From DATKZS01 sp035527835 [NCBI: bacterium] (GTDB lineage Bacteria > RBG-13-61-14): a DNA stretch of 19,953 bases. Position numbers and translations under genes: made by a program. The stretch spans positions 1 through 19,953 of the forward strand of contig DATKZS010000183.1 of assembly GCA_035527835.1 (NCBI GenBank), written 5' to 3'. Within the stretch, counting starts at the first letter, position 1. Every line of letters starts with the position of its first letter. Of this stretch, positions 8,211 through 16,310 are shown in pieces. The notes beneath the pieces are model-generated. The model was not told where the DNA came from. It made no database searches and saw nothing but the letters and a program-made list of their open reading frames with translations.

Positions 8211-10826
8211 TCATTCATCATTGTCGTCGTCATCGGCGGCGTAGAATCGCTGGCGGGGGAAGGGCTTGTCGGGATGGCGCATGAGCCAGAAGATTTCCAT
8301 GAGCTGCGGGGCCTGGTCGGGCGCGGTGAAGTCGGCCTGGCTGGAGAGGACCACGGCCTGGTGGGGGCATTCGGTGAGCTCACTGGTCTGTCCGTTCTTT
8401 TCCATGGGCACCTCCTGGCGAATGTATTTATAAGGCTCCAGGTGCGGCGTGGTGTCGAACGCGTCGTACATGGGCGACGCCAGCTCGTCGTAGGTGCTCA
8501 TGGGCGGGAGGTTGAGGAAGACCTCGAAGGTCTTGTAGAAGTTGGGCCAGGAGTAATGGGTGGAGATGGTGGTTCCCTTTTTGGTCCAGGGGCTGATGAC
8601 GAGTCCGATGGTCCGGTGTCCATCCACGTGGTCGGCGCCTCCCTGCGGGTCGTCCTCGGTGACGAAGATGAGGGTGGTCGGCCAGAAGGGCGAGTGGCTG
8701 ACTGCGTCCACCACCCGGCCCATGGCCTCGTCGTTGTCGGCGACCAGGGAGTCGGGGTGCCAGGCGCCGGTGGAGCAGCCTTCGGTGTGGTCGTTGGGCA
8801 GGAGCATGAAGGTGAACGAGGCCAGCTCTCCCTGGTTGAGATGATCAATAAACACCTGCACCTTTTCCTTGTCCGGAATGCGCTGGTCAAAGGTGAGGGG
8901 CCAGCGCGAGTCAATGACCACGCCGTCGAACTGGCGGCTGGTTTCCGGGTTAATGGTTCCGACGATCTCGCCGTAGTTGCGGAAGGAGATTCCGGCCTTG
9001 TGGAGGTGGCCGAGGATGAATCCGGCCTTGGTGAAGGTGGTGGGCTCGATCCCGGTGATCTCGGGCCAGGCGCCGGTGCGGTACATGTCGAGGTAGGTTT
9101 TCTCGACGTAGTCGGTGATGTTGGAGGAAGCGTTCCAGACGTGGCCGGTGACGGATGCCTCGGAGTCGCAATAGAAGTTGTCGAGGTTGACGAAGCGCTG
9201 GGCCAGGGCGTGGAGGTTGGGGGTGTAGCAGTAGTCGCCGTAGGCCTGGTCGCAGCAGAAGAAGCACAGGCTGGGGTCGCCGCCGATGGCGCCGCCGGGA
9301 TAATCTCCCATCAACTGGTCGTAGGTCTTGTTCTCCTTGAGGATGTAGATGACGTGCTTGATTGGTAGCTGGCGGAGGAGGCCCTCGTGGGCGTTGGCGA
9401 AATAAGTGAGCTGGCGGTCGTTGTTCCGCTCGGCCTGCATGGTCATGGCGGCGAGATAGGCGGCGTCGGTATTGATGGGGATCTGGGAGATGGAACCGGG
9501 CATGGTTTCCCAGCAGTCCACGTGGCTGCTGTAGGGCTGCGGATTGGACGACCCGCCCTGGCCCTTGCCGTTGGTCACGTACCAGTAGGCGCCGACCTCG
9601 ACCACGGCCGTCGGGTTCCAGCCCGCCGGGATGCTGCCCAGGTAGCTGTAGTCGCCAAGGCTCACCAGGTCCAGCGAGTTCCGGCCGGAGGACGCCACCA
9701 AAAGGATGCTCTCATCGGCGTTGAAGGCGAGCGATGTGGGCTTGATCCCGTACGGGTCTTGGTCGGAGCCGCGCAGCGAGATGAACCGCTCCACGAAATT
9801 GGTGGCCGTATTGATCACCGCGACGTTGTCCTCCTCCGAGCTCGCCACGAACAGCCGCTGGCCGTCGCTGCTCATGGCCATGCCCTCCGGGTTCTTGCCG
9901 ACCGTGATCTCCCGGACCACCGCCATCCCGGGGGACGCGGAAACGGAGTCGGCGTCGGAGACGTCAATCATTGAGACCTTGGCCAGGTCCTTGTGGCTCC
10001 TCACTCCCCAGTTGGTGACGTAGAGCCGTTCGCGGTCCAGCGACAGCTTGAGGTCATAGGGGTATTTCACCACCGACACGGTGTGCAATTCCGTGGCGCC
10101 GGAGACGTTGCTGAAATCCACCTTGACCGCCGCCACCTGGCTGTTCAGCGCGTACGACACGTAAAACATGGCCTGGTTCAAGTCACCGGCGTCCTGGTCA
10201 ATCGCGAAGTTGTTGACGAACGCGCCGGGGGCGAGCGCGATCTCTCCGGCCTCGGTGAGCTGGCCCGCGGCGTCCATGCCGAAGAGGTAGATGCGGCCGC
10301 GCGCCGGCAGGCCGCCCTCCTGGCCCTGGCGAATCCCGCCCGCCACCATCACGAGGTAGGAATAGGAGGAGAAGGCGGGGGGGGCCGTGATCACCTGCAG
10401 GCCGAAATAAAAGCCGCGCGGCGTCCAGTCGTAAACCACGGTGTCGGCGACGGTGAGCTCCGGGATCTTGATGGTCTGGAGGTGCTGGCTCCTGCCCCGT
10501 CCGCTGTTGGGTACGACCAGGTACTGGCCGTCGGGCGTGGCCTTGACGTTGGCGGGGAAATAGGAATAGGGCAGGGTATTGGCGGCGGCCGCCAGGTTGG
10601 TCAGGACCAGTTGGTTGCCCTGTGGCGTGAGCAGCCGGCCGTTGGGCAGGATGATCTCGCCGGGCTGGGTCTCGCCCGCGACCTTCTGCGAGTCCGCGCT
10701 CGGCTCGGGCAGCGGGATCAGGGCCGCGGCGTCGTTGCCGTTGTCATCGCCCTTGAAACATTCGCTGCCCAGGGCGGGCAGGGCGAGCAGGACCAGCAGG
10801 ATAATCGCGGCTTTTCGTCTCCACAT
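8211..10826 (-). CDS. Exported YncE-type beta-propeller / alkaline-phosphatase-superfamily phosphoesterase fusion
   Basis: This 871-residue protein starts with a signal peptide (MWRRKAAIILLVLLALPALG). Residues ~60-480 form a YVTN/YncE-like beta-propeller, with repeats such as GKNPEGMAMSSDGQRLFVAS and AGWNPTAVVEVGAYWYVTN. Residues ~490-850 form a phosphoesterase of the alkaline phosphatase/phospholipase C type: KENKTYDQ near 497-504 (the ENxxFD-like metal-binding motif), SEASVTGHVW near 556 with the probable Ser/Thr nucleophile, LPNDHTEG near 679, and TEDDPQGGADHVDGHR near 725. It likely acts in the periplasm on a phospho-diester or -monoester; the substrate is unknown. The ATG at 10824-10826 is supported by AAGGAG at eight bases. 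A Cys follows the signal peptide but the -1 Glu argues against lipidation. Its 17-base leader nearly matches that of the lipoprotein gene upstream. Confidence 0.85.
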   Translation of the reverse strand: MWRRKAAIILLVLLALPALGSECFKGDDNGNDAAALIPLPEPSADSQKVAGETQPGEIILPNGRLLTPQGNQLVLTNLAAAANTLPYSYFPANVKATPDGQYLVVPNSGRGRSQHLQTIKIPELTVADTVVYDWTPRGFYFGLQVITAPPAFSSYSYLVMVAGGIRQGQEGGLPARGRIYLFGMDAAGQLTEAGEIALAPGAFVNNFAIDQDAGDLNQAMFYVSYALNSQVAAVKVDFSNVSGATELHTVSVVKYPYDLKLSLDRERLYVTNWGVRSHKDLAKVSMIDVSDADSVSASPGMAVVREITVGKNPEGMAMSSDGQRLFVASSEEDNVAVINTATNFVERFISLRGSDQDPYGIKPTSLAFNADESILLVASSGRNSLDLVSLGDYSYLGSIPAGWNPTAVVEVGAYWYVTNGKGQGGSSNPQPYSSHVDCWETMPGSISQIPINTDAAYLAAMTMQAERNNDRQLTYFANAHEGLLRQLPIKHVIYILKENKTYDQLMGDYPGGAIGGDPSLCFFCCDQAYGDYCYTPNLHALAQRFVNLDNFYCDSEASVTGHVWNASSNITDYVEKTYLDMYRTGAWPEITGIEPTTFTKAGFILGHLHKAGISFRNYGEIVGTINPETSRQFDGVVIDSRWPLTFDQRIPDKEKVQVFIDHLNQGELASFTFMLLPNDHTEGCSTGAWHPDSLVADNDEAMGRVVDAVSHSPFWPTTLIFVTEDDPQGGADHVDGHRTIGLVISPWTKKGTTISTHYSWPNFYKTFEVFLNLPPMSTYDELASPMYDAFDTTPHLEPYKYIRQEVPMEKNGQTSELTECPHQAVVLSSQADFTAPDQAPQLMEIFWLMRHPDKPFPRQRFYAADDDDNDE

Positions 10827-10859
10827 GGTTGCACTCCTTGATTTTTTTCGAACCTTTAT

Positions 10860-10983
10860 CAGCGCCAACGGCGCGGAATTCTCAAGCCTGGGGTGTGAAC
10901 CCCAGGAAAGGGAGATCATTCAATCCTTTTAAGCGCTGAAGGCGCGACCTAGAACAGCTTTTTTATGCCGCGCTTTCAGCGCT
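10860..10983. repeat. Second cluster of short palindromes between two exported-protein genes
   Basis: Four hairpins fit in 124 bases: GCGCC/GGCGC (10862-10874), CCTGGGGT/ACCCCAGG with loop GTGA (10887-10906), GCGCT/GGCGC with loop GAA and one G-T pair (10933-10945), and GCGC/GCGC with loop TTTCA (10970-10982). The last, read on the other strand, resembles the third, so they form an inverted doublet. Their layout (GCGC stems, GAA-type loops) recalls the cluster at 6164-6493, though the stems differ. None is followed by a clear T-run on the minus strand, so I do not call a terminator. Confidence 0.5.
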
Positions 10984-11008
10984 GATTGGCCGCGTTTCGC
11001 TGCAAGAA

Positions 11009-12727
11009 CTAATTAACCACGATGATGGTGATGGTCCGTTCCCAGACGTCGTCCGCCGGCATCTCGGGACAACGGAGATGGATCAGCAGCGGCGTTGACG
11101 CGTCCAGGACCCCGGCCCCGATGTTAAGATGCGTGACGAACGTGCCGTCGAGAGCGACCAGGATCGGGGCGGGCGGCGTAAAGGTCCCGACGCCTGCGCC
11201 CCCGAACGTGGCCCAGACGTTGACGGTCCAGCCCGAGCCCAAGAGCGGCTGCCCATTGCGCTCGATCCGTCCGGTCACGGCCAGGGAGACCGCGGCGCCC
11301 GCCTTCACGGTGTCGCCCGTGGCGGGGGAGAGCGGGACCAGGTCGTTGAGCACGGTGATCGTCGGCTCATAAATGCCCACCAATTCCTCCGCCTCCATGA
11401 CGATGCGGCCATCGTCGTTGCAGACCGGCTGACCCAACACATCGGCGAGGGCATCGCAGAAGCTCACGCCGGGAGGGATAGGGACGAACTCTTCGGCGAT
11501 CTTGCGCAACTCCTCGCCTTCAAGAAAGAGGGTGGCCTTGGCGTTTTCGATCCGGGTCAGGTCCGGATTAAACATGCCGCTCAAGGAGAAGGCGTGGATA
11601 GTGATGCTCAGGTCATAGCCGGAGACGGAGGTCGTGAGCGAGATGTCGGTCGGGTCGGTCAGGAAATAGGGGTCGGAAAACTCGGAGTCCTGGGCGAAGT
11701 GGGGCACCGGAACGTCGGTGTCATGGATCAGGGGAGTGACGTCCGACTCGGCCACGGTGCCGAGCGCGGAGAAAGTCCCGGCCCCCGCGTCAAGCTCCGT
11801 GATCATCACCAGGAACGGGGGGATGGCCTGGCCGATCAGGCTGAACACCAGCTTTGCCGCGGGAGGCTCCACGATGTTCTCCGCCGCCAGGGCGACGCTA
11901 TAGGTCCGGCCCACCGCCGGGCCGGCGCCGGGCCCGAGCGGAGTGGAGCTTTGCGTCCAGAACGCGTTGCTCCACGAGGTGCCTTCCGTCAGGACCGACG
12001 TCACCACGTATTGAGTTGCGGGATCCAGCAGTCGCAGCGGACGGTAGGATGCGGTCAAGTCCCCCGGCATGATGGTGACGACCCCGGGAATGGTGTCGCC
12101 CTGCATGTTCTCGAACGCCAGCCTGAAATCGCTCATGACCACCCGCTTGGTGAAGCTCACCCGGCCCATCACGTTCAGCGCCTCCTCCCGGCGGCCCGTG
12201 GGAGAAGCAATGGTCGCCGGCGGAAGGAGTTCCACGACTTCCAGGCTGGGGACAAAGGCAACGTGGAGGATGACGCGCAGGTAGTTGCCCGCCTCTCCCC
12301 CGGGCCCGAGCAGCGCCAGCAGCAACGGGTAATCGCCGTCGGGGAAATCGGGGTTCACCGTAAAGGTCACGCTGGCCAGGTTGCCCACCACCAGCGGGTC
12401 CAGAATGAAATACTGGTTGTCGCCGTCAATCATCAGGACGACACCGGTGATGGTATTGCCGCCGGCCACGTCCGAGGTGAAGATGAGCGTGAATTGGCCG
12501 CCCTGCTCCACGATGTCGAGGCCGGGGACCGAATCCAGGGCGGTGATGCCCGGGCCGCCCTGTCCCGCGCCGGGCGGGGCCCCGAAAATCATCGGGACGC
12601 CGGTGAGCAGCGGGACCACCACCGGCCCGCCGCCGCCCTGGTCGGAGCTCGTGCCGCCGCAGCCGGAGCTCAAGAGGGCCGCGAGGCCGAGGAGAATGGG
12701 ACCGATGCCGAGGGAATATTTTTTCAT
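11009..12727 (-). CDS. Cell-surface lipoprotein with Ig-like domains, unknown function
   Basis: This 572-residue protein begins with a lipoprotein signal peptide, MKKYSLGIGPILLGLAALLS followed by SGC, with C23 as the lipidated residue. A Gly-rich linker follows. Residues ~40-150 look like a beta-sandwich. Residues ~170-265 resemble a bacterial Ig-like (Big_5/SbsA) domain: VMGRVSFTKRVVMSDF, then LDPATQYVVTSV and AFWTQSST. The C-terminal ~100 residues (TITVLNDLVPLSPATGDTV to the end) form another probable Ig-like domain. The segment SFCDALADVLGQPVCNDDGR may hold a disulfide. I see no catalytic motif and do not recognise the family. The start is supported by AAGGAG eight bases upstream and a strong promoter at 12800-12828. 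It precedes the YncE/phosphoesterase gene on the same strand with a 182-base gap, so a shared role at the cell surface is plausible (inference). Confidence 0.75.
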   Translation of the reverse strand: MKKYSLGIGPILLGLAALLSSGCGGTSSDQGGGGPVVVPLLTGVPMIFGAPPGAGQGGPGITALDSVPGLDIVEQGGQFTLIFTSDVAGGNTITGVVLMIDGDNQYFILDPLVVGNLASVTFTVNPDFPDGDYPLLLALLGPGGEAGNYLRVILHVAFVPSLEVVELLPPATIASPTGRREEALNVMGRVSFTKRVVMSDFRLAFENMQGDTIPGVVTIMPGDLTASYRPLRLLDPATQYVVTSVLTEGTSWSNAFWTQSSTPLGPGAGPAVGRTYSVALAAENIVEPPAAKLVFSLIGQAIPPFLVMITELDAGAGTFSALGTVAESDVTPLIHDTDVPVPHFAQDSEFSDPYFLTDPTDISLTTSVSGYDLSITIHAFSLSGMFNPDLTRIENAKATLFLEGEELRKIAEEFVPIPPGVSFCDALADVLGQPVCNDDGRIVMEAEELVGIYEPTITVLNDLVPLSPATGDTVKAGAAVSLAVTGRIERNGQPLLGSGWTVNVWATFGGAGVGTFTPPAPILVALDGTFVTHLNIGAGVLDASTPLLIHLRCPEMPADDVWERTITIIVVN

Positions 12728-12799
12728 GGTCGCGCTCCTTGATTCAAGCAGCCGGCAAAGGCTGGAAAGCGTATAACGATGTCCGCGAATTAGCCTCGA

Positions 12800-12828
12800 A
12801 TAATACCATCAATGCATGGTTTTGTCGA
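12800..12828 (-). promoter_or_regulatory. Strong sigma70-like promoter for the lipoprotein gene
   Basis: On the minus strand TCGACA (12828-12823) and TATTAT (12805-12800) are exactly 17 bases apart, each one base from consensus. Transcription would start near 12793, leaving a leader of about 65 bases before the ATG at 12727. The spacer holds an imperfect inverted repeat, CCAT six bases from ATGG, that could be an operator. It is the best-looking promoter by eye in the window. Confidence 0.55.
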
Positions 12829-12877
12829 GGCATGTCCGGACCAGGCGTGGGCCGGACCAGGAACGCTCGCGCCGCCT

Positions 12878-13912
12878 TCATCCCGGGCCGCCCGCCGCGA
12901 TGCCGTAACGGTCGAGCAGGCCCCGGGCGTTGCCGTATAGAATCTTATGGCGGACGTCGGGCAGCCCCTCGGTGGCCAGCAGGACCTTGGCCAGCGGCAG
13001 CGCCACCATGTAATAGGGCCAGTCCGAGCCGAAGAGCACCCGGTCCGGGATGCCGGCGTCAATCATCTCGCGGATCCGCGCCGGAGGCTGGCCCGAGGTC
13101 TCGAGGTAAACGTTAGGATGCTTCTTCGTGAGCTCGATGGCCTCCTTATAATAATGGATGCCGGCGTGGCCGAAGATGAACGTGACCTCCGGGAACCTCT
13201 CCACCGGCTCCCAGAAGTGCTTGATCGCGGGCAGGTCCTGCTGGAACTTGGGAGCGATGTCGGAGGCCCCGGTGTGGAAAAGGCAAGGCAGCTTGAGCTC
13301 TCCGCAGAGCTTCAAGAGCTTCATCACCCGCCGGTTGTTGGCCCGCACCAGTTGCATGGGCGGGTGGATTTTCATGCCCTTGCCCCCGGCCGCCGCCAGC
13401 GCGCGCACCTTCCTTTCCATGAACAGGTCATAGGCGTGCACCGAGATGAAGGGGATAAGCTGCGGATACTTGCGCGCGGCCGCGAGGAAGTGGCGCGAGG
13501 TCCGGCTGAGCGCGCCCAGCGGGAAATCAACGGCCAGGATCACCGCGTTCTCCACCCTCATCCGCTTCATCTCGTTCACCAGGTTCTTCGCGGTGTGAGT
13601 GGCCGCGAAGCCGCGCGTGGTGTAGGCCTGCTTCACCGTCTCCCGCTGCGCGATCCTCTCGTTCTCCTTGGTGAAGCAGACCGCGGAGTACACGTCCATG
13701 TCCACCGGGTTGCCGCGCGCCGGGAAAAAGGTCAGCGGCTCCTCGTCCTCCCGGTCCTGGTCCACCGGCCGCGCGAACAGATAGTTCAGACCGACGTGCG
13801 CGTGGGAATCTATGATCCGCTCCGCGACCCCCTCGGCCAGGATGAGCTTGCCCTCGCCGTCCCGTTGGAAATAAGGGAGCGTGTCCAGGGCCTGGCAATC
13901 AGCTAGCTTCAT
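12878..13912 (-). CDS. Amidohydrolase family protein (TIM-barrel metal-dependent hydrolase)
   Basis: This 344-residue cytoplasmic protein belongs to the amidohydrolase-2 group, which includes metal-dependent hydrolases and decarboxylases such as ACMSD. Metal-site marks are in order: IDSHAHVG (H37, H39), GKGMKIHPP, LFHTGASD, FIFGHAGIHYYKEAI, and LFGSDWPYY with the catalytic Asp. The C-terminal KILYGNARGLL is typical of the family, in which a successful neighbour helix closes the barrel. Substrate is unknown. I chose the ATG at 13910-13912 because AGGTG lies at good spacing; the longer frame adds 11 residues without a ribosome site. It is 68 bases behind rpe on the same strand, with a strong hairpin in between, so the two may form an operon with modulated expression. 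An N-terminal ~30-residue extension precedes the first metal motif. Confidence 0.85.
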   Translation of the reverse strand: MKLADCQALDTLPYFQRDGEGKLILAEGVAERIIDSHAHVGLNYLFARPVDQDREDEEPLTFFPARGNPVDMDVYSAVCFTKENERIAQRETVKQAYTTRGFAATHTAKNLVNEMKRMRVENAVILAVDFPLGALSRTSRHFLAAARKYPQLIPFISVHAYDLFMERKVRALAAAGGKGMKIHPPMQLVRANNRRVMKLLKLCGELKLPCLFHTGASDIAPKFQQDLPAIKHFWEPVERFPEVTFIFGHAGIHYYKEAIELTKKHPNVYLETSGQPPARIREMIDAGIPDRVLFGSDWPYYMVALPLAKVLLATEGLPDVRHKILYGNARGLLDRYGIAAGGPG

Positions 13913-13939
13913 TTTTTCACCTATAATTGATCTTGGCCG

Positions 13940-13964
13940 CGCCACCGGTTTTTTACCGGTGGCG
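13940..13964. repeat. Strong hairpin between rpe and the amidohydrolase gene
   Basis: CGCCACCGGT and ACCGGTGGCG form a perfect 10 bp stem around five T (five A on the minus strand). It lies 16 bases beyond the rpe stop and about 30 before the amidohydrolase start. No T-run follows on either strand, so a classical terminator is not supported; it could protect the rpe transcript end, attenuate, or be another REP-like unit. Confidence 0.6.
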
Positions 13965-13980
13965 GTTGCGCCGCCGCCCG

Positions 13981-14700
13981 TCAGCAGCCGTAATTTTTCT
14001 CCGCGTCGCGTCTCAGCGCGGCGATCACCTTCCTGTAGTCCTTGGCGCTGAACACCGTGTTGCCGGCGACAAAGGCGTTGACGCCGGCCGCCGCGATGGG
14101 CCCGACGTTCTCGACGGTGACGCCGCCGTCCACCTCGATGTCGAGGTCATGGCCCTGGTCGGCGGCGAGCCATTTCAGGTCGGCGATTTTTTCCAGGGAC
14201 TGGGGAATGAATTTCTGCCCGCCGAACCCGGGGTTTACGCTCATGATGAGCACCAGGTCCAGGTCGGGGAGCACGTAATCGAGCGATGCCAGGCTGGTGG
14301 ACGGGTTCAGGGACACGCCGGCCCGGATTTTCCGCGCCGGCTTCAATTTGGCCCCCGCCTCCTTGATCTGCTGTATTGTTCGGTGCAGGTGCGGGCAGGC
14401 CTCCGCGTGCACCGTGATGATGTCCGCGCCCGCCGCCGCGAAAGCGTCAATGTACTTCTCCGGCTCCACGATCATCAGGTGCACGTCCAGCACCAGGCGC
14501 GTGGCCGCCCGCACCGCCTTGACCACCATGGGGCCGATGGTGATGTTGGGCACGAACCGGCCGTCCATGACGTCAACGTGCACCCAGTCCGCGCCCGCCC
14601 GGCTCACCGCCTTCACCTCGTCCGCCAGCCGGCCGAAGTCCGCCGACAGGATGGACGGAGCGATGATCACCTTCCGCCCGCCTTTCTTCCCCGCCATCAT
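13981..14700 (-). CDS. rpe: Ribulose-phosphate 3-epimerase
   Basis: This 239-residue cytoplasmic TIM-barrel enzyme interconverts ribulose-5-phosphate and xylulose-5-phosphate in the pentose phosphate pathway or Calvin cycle. Visible marks are IAPSILSADFGRL, the family signature VHVDVMDGRFVPNIT, VHLMIVEPEKYI, IMSVNPGFGGQKF and DIEVDGGV near the C-terminus, including the metal-binding His and Asp residues. Length is close to the usual 220-230. AAGGAGG lies 4 bases before the ATG at 14698-14700 and 7 before the ATG at 14695-14697; either may be used, and a TTG at 14703 is also open. A candidate promoter lies just upstream. It is divergent from rseP over 171 bases and followed by the amidohydrolase gene. 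Confidence 0.94.
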   Translation of the reverse strand: MMAGKKGGRKVIIAPSILSADFGRLADEVKAVSRAGADWVHVDVMDGRFVPNITIGPMVVKAVRAATRLVLDVHLMIVEPEKYIDAFAAAGADIITVHAEACPHLHRTIQQIKEAGAKLKPARKIRAGVSLNPSTSLASLDYVLPDLDLVLIMSVNPGFGGQKFIPQSLEKIADLKWLAADQGHDLDIEVDGGVTVENVGPIAAAGVNAFVAGNTVFSAKDYRKVIAALRRDAEKNYGC

Positions 14701-14736
14701 CAAGCCTCCTTGACCAACTGCTCACGGCATCTATTG

Positions 14737-14765
14737 ATCTTATTACAGAAGGGCAGGGGCGACAA
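14737..14765 (-). promoter_or_regulatory. Candidate sigma70 promoter for rpe
   Basis: On the minus strand TTGTCG (14765-14760) and TAAGAT (14742-14737) are 17 bases apart. Transcription would begin near 14730, about 30 bases before the rpe ATG, which fits a normal leader. Both boxes deviate from consensus at two bases. Confidence 0.4.
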
Positions 14766-14780
14766 GCGGTGGAACGTCAA

Positions 14781-14824
14781 GAAGGTGAGAAGGGTATGAA
14801 GGGTGTGAAAAGTGAGAAAAGTGG
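14781..14824 (+). repeat. 9-bp tandem repeat, about five copies
   Basis: Units read GAAGGTGA, GAAGGGTAT, GAAGGGTGT, GAAAAGTGA and GAAAAGTGG, consensus GAARRGTGW. The tract is all purine and T on this strand. It lies between the rpe promoter and the rseP start. The frame through it gives low-complexity Lys/Gly-rich peptide and overlaps rseP, so I do not call a gene. It may be a slippage-prone tract affecting rseP expression (inference). Confidence 0.6.
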
Positions 14825-14871
14825 GACGGGCCGCCTTGAAACTTTTGCTTCCCTGATGCACACTAATATCC

Positions 14872-16287
14872 ATGAATATCGGCGGATCATTATTTCAAAT
14901 CACGGATTTTATCGGCTATACGGTCGTGCCCTTCGTGGTCGTGCTCGGGTTCATGATCTTCATCCATGAGCTCGGCCATTTCCTGGCCGCCCGCGCCGTC
15001 GGCGTGCGCGTGCTGGTCTTCAAGCTCGGCTTCGGCCGCTTCCTGTTCAAGCGCACCCGCGGCCACACCGAGTACGGCATCGGCTGGATGCCCATCGGCG
15101 GCTACGTCCGCCTCTTCGGCGATCCCACCGAGGCCGAGGGCGCCGACAAGGACACACCCCTCGAAGAGATCACGGAGGCCGACAAGCGCGAGGCCCTGAT
15201 CTACAAGCCGGCATCCCAGAAGCTCCTGGTCTTTTTCGCGGGACCGCTCATGAACATCATGTTCGCCTTTCTGCTGGCGCCGGCGATTTTCATGCTCGGC
15301 GTCCTGGAAGTACCCCCGGTGGCCGGACTCATCGAGCCGGGCTCCCCGGCCGCCGCCGCCGGCATCAATCCCGGCGACCGCATCCTCGAAATCGGCGGAA
15401 CGCGCATCAGCTCCTACAACGACCTGCGCATGCAGGAGGCCCTCAACCCCGACCGCACCCTCACTTACGCGATTGACCGCAAGGGCCAGCGCCTGTCCCT
15501 GCCCGTGCACTTGCGCACCAATTCCGACCCCCAGATGCCGCTCGGCGAATCCGGCATCACCGAGCCGATCTCCAGCCGCATCGGGGCCTTGACCGCCGGC
15601 TATCCCGCCGAGGCCGCCGGCCTCAAACCAGGCGACACGATCACGGAAATTGACGGCAAGGAAACCTCCGGCTGGGCCGACCTGGTGGACGCGGTCACCA
15701 ACAGCAACGGCAAGGAGCTCACGGTCGTGGCCGCCCGCAACGGCCAGACCATCAACGTCCATGTCACTCCCCGGTTCAACAAAGACGCTGACCGCTACCT
15801 GATCGGCATAGCGCCCTACCAGGAAACCCGGCTCCATAGCTACGGGCCCCTCGAGTCCATCGCCAAGGGCAGCGCTTATTGCGTCAACATGGTCGCCGAG
15901 ACCTACGTCATCCTCTGGAAGCTCATCAGCCTCCAGCTATCGCCAAAGGTCATGTCCGGGCCCCTCGGCATCGGAGCCATCACCAGCAGGGCAGCGCACG
16001 CCGGCTTTACCGCCCTCCTGGGCCTTACCGTGCTCATCACCATCAACCTGGGGATCCTCAACCTGCTCCCGTTCCCGCCCCTTGACGGCGGCCACATAAT
16101 ATTCACCGCCCTGGAAGGCATCATCCGCCGAGAGATCAACATGAAATACAAGGAGATCACCTTCCGCGTCGGGTTCGCCATCCTCTTCCTCCTCATGGGA
16201 CTGGTCACCATCAACGACTTCCTCCGCTACAAGACAAACATGTGGGACTTTTTAAAAGCCATCGGCAAAGGCTTCGGGATCGGGTAA
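14872..16287 (+). CDS. rseP: Site-2 intramembrane zinc protease RseP, with tandem PDZ domains
   Basis: This 471-residue inner-membrane metalloprotease cuts membrane-bound anti-sigma factors in the envelope-stress pathway and removes signal-peptide remnants. TM1 contains FIHELGHFLAA, the HExxH zinc motif (H32, E33, H36). Two PDZ domains follow at ~147-222 (GLIEPGSPAAAAGINPGDRI) and ~228-310 (AGYPAEAAGLKPGDTITEID). SGPLGIG (~361) and NLLPFPPLDGGHI (L404, D405, G406) supply the second catalytic motif; further membrane segments are near the C-terminus. The length and the two PDZ domains match the E. coli-type enzyme (~450). The ATG at 14872 gives the canonical start; there is no clear ribosome site, so translation may be weak or use an unusual leader. 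It precedes tsaB with a 23-base gap. The usual neighbours dxr and cdsA are absent. Confidence 0.93.
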   Translation: MNIGGSLFQITDFIGYTVVPFVVVLGFMIFIHELGHFLAARAVGVRVLVFKLGFGRFLFKRTRGHTEYGIGWMPIGGYVRLFGDPTEAEGADKDTPLEEITEADKREALIYKPASQKLLVFFAGPLMNIMFAFLLAPAIFMLGVLEVPPVAGLIEPGSPAAAAGINPGDRILEIGGTRISSYNDLRMQEALNPDRTLTYAIDRKGQRLSLPVHLRTNSDPQMPLGESGITEPISSRIGALTAGYPAEAAGLKPGDTITEIDGKETSGWADLVDAVTNSNGKELTVVAARNGQTINVHVTPRFNKDADRYLIGIAPYQETRLHSYGPLESIAKGSAYCVNMVAETYVILWKLISLQLSPKVMSGPLGIGAITSRAAHAGFTALLGLTVLITINLGILNLLPFPPLDGGHIIFTALEGIIRREINMKYKEITFRVGFAILFLLMGLVTINDFLRYKTNMWDFLKAIGKGFGIG

Positions 16288-16310
16288 GCTCCTTATTCCG
16301 AAATATTCCC

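Noticed and set aside
11129-12742. Long 537-codon open frame opposite the Ig-like lipoprotein gene
   Set aside because: The product is Gly/Arg/His-rich with no motif, and the opposite strand has signal peptide, ribosome site and promoter. It is a GC-rich shadow frame.
14769-14969. 66-codon frame through the 9-bp repeats
   Set aside because: Low-complexity peptide that overlaps the start of rseP out of frame; no ribosome site.
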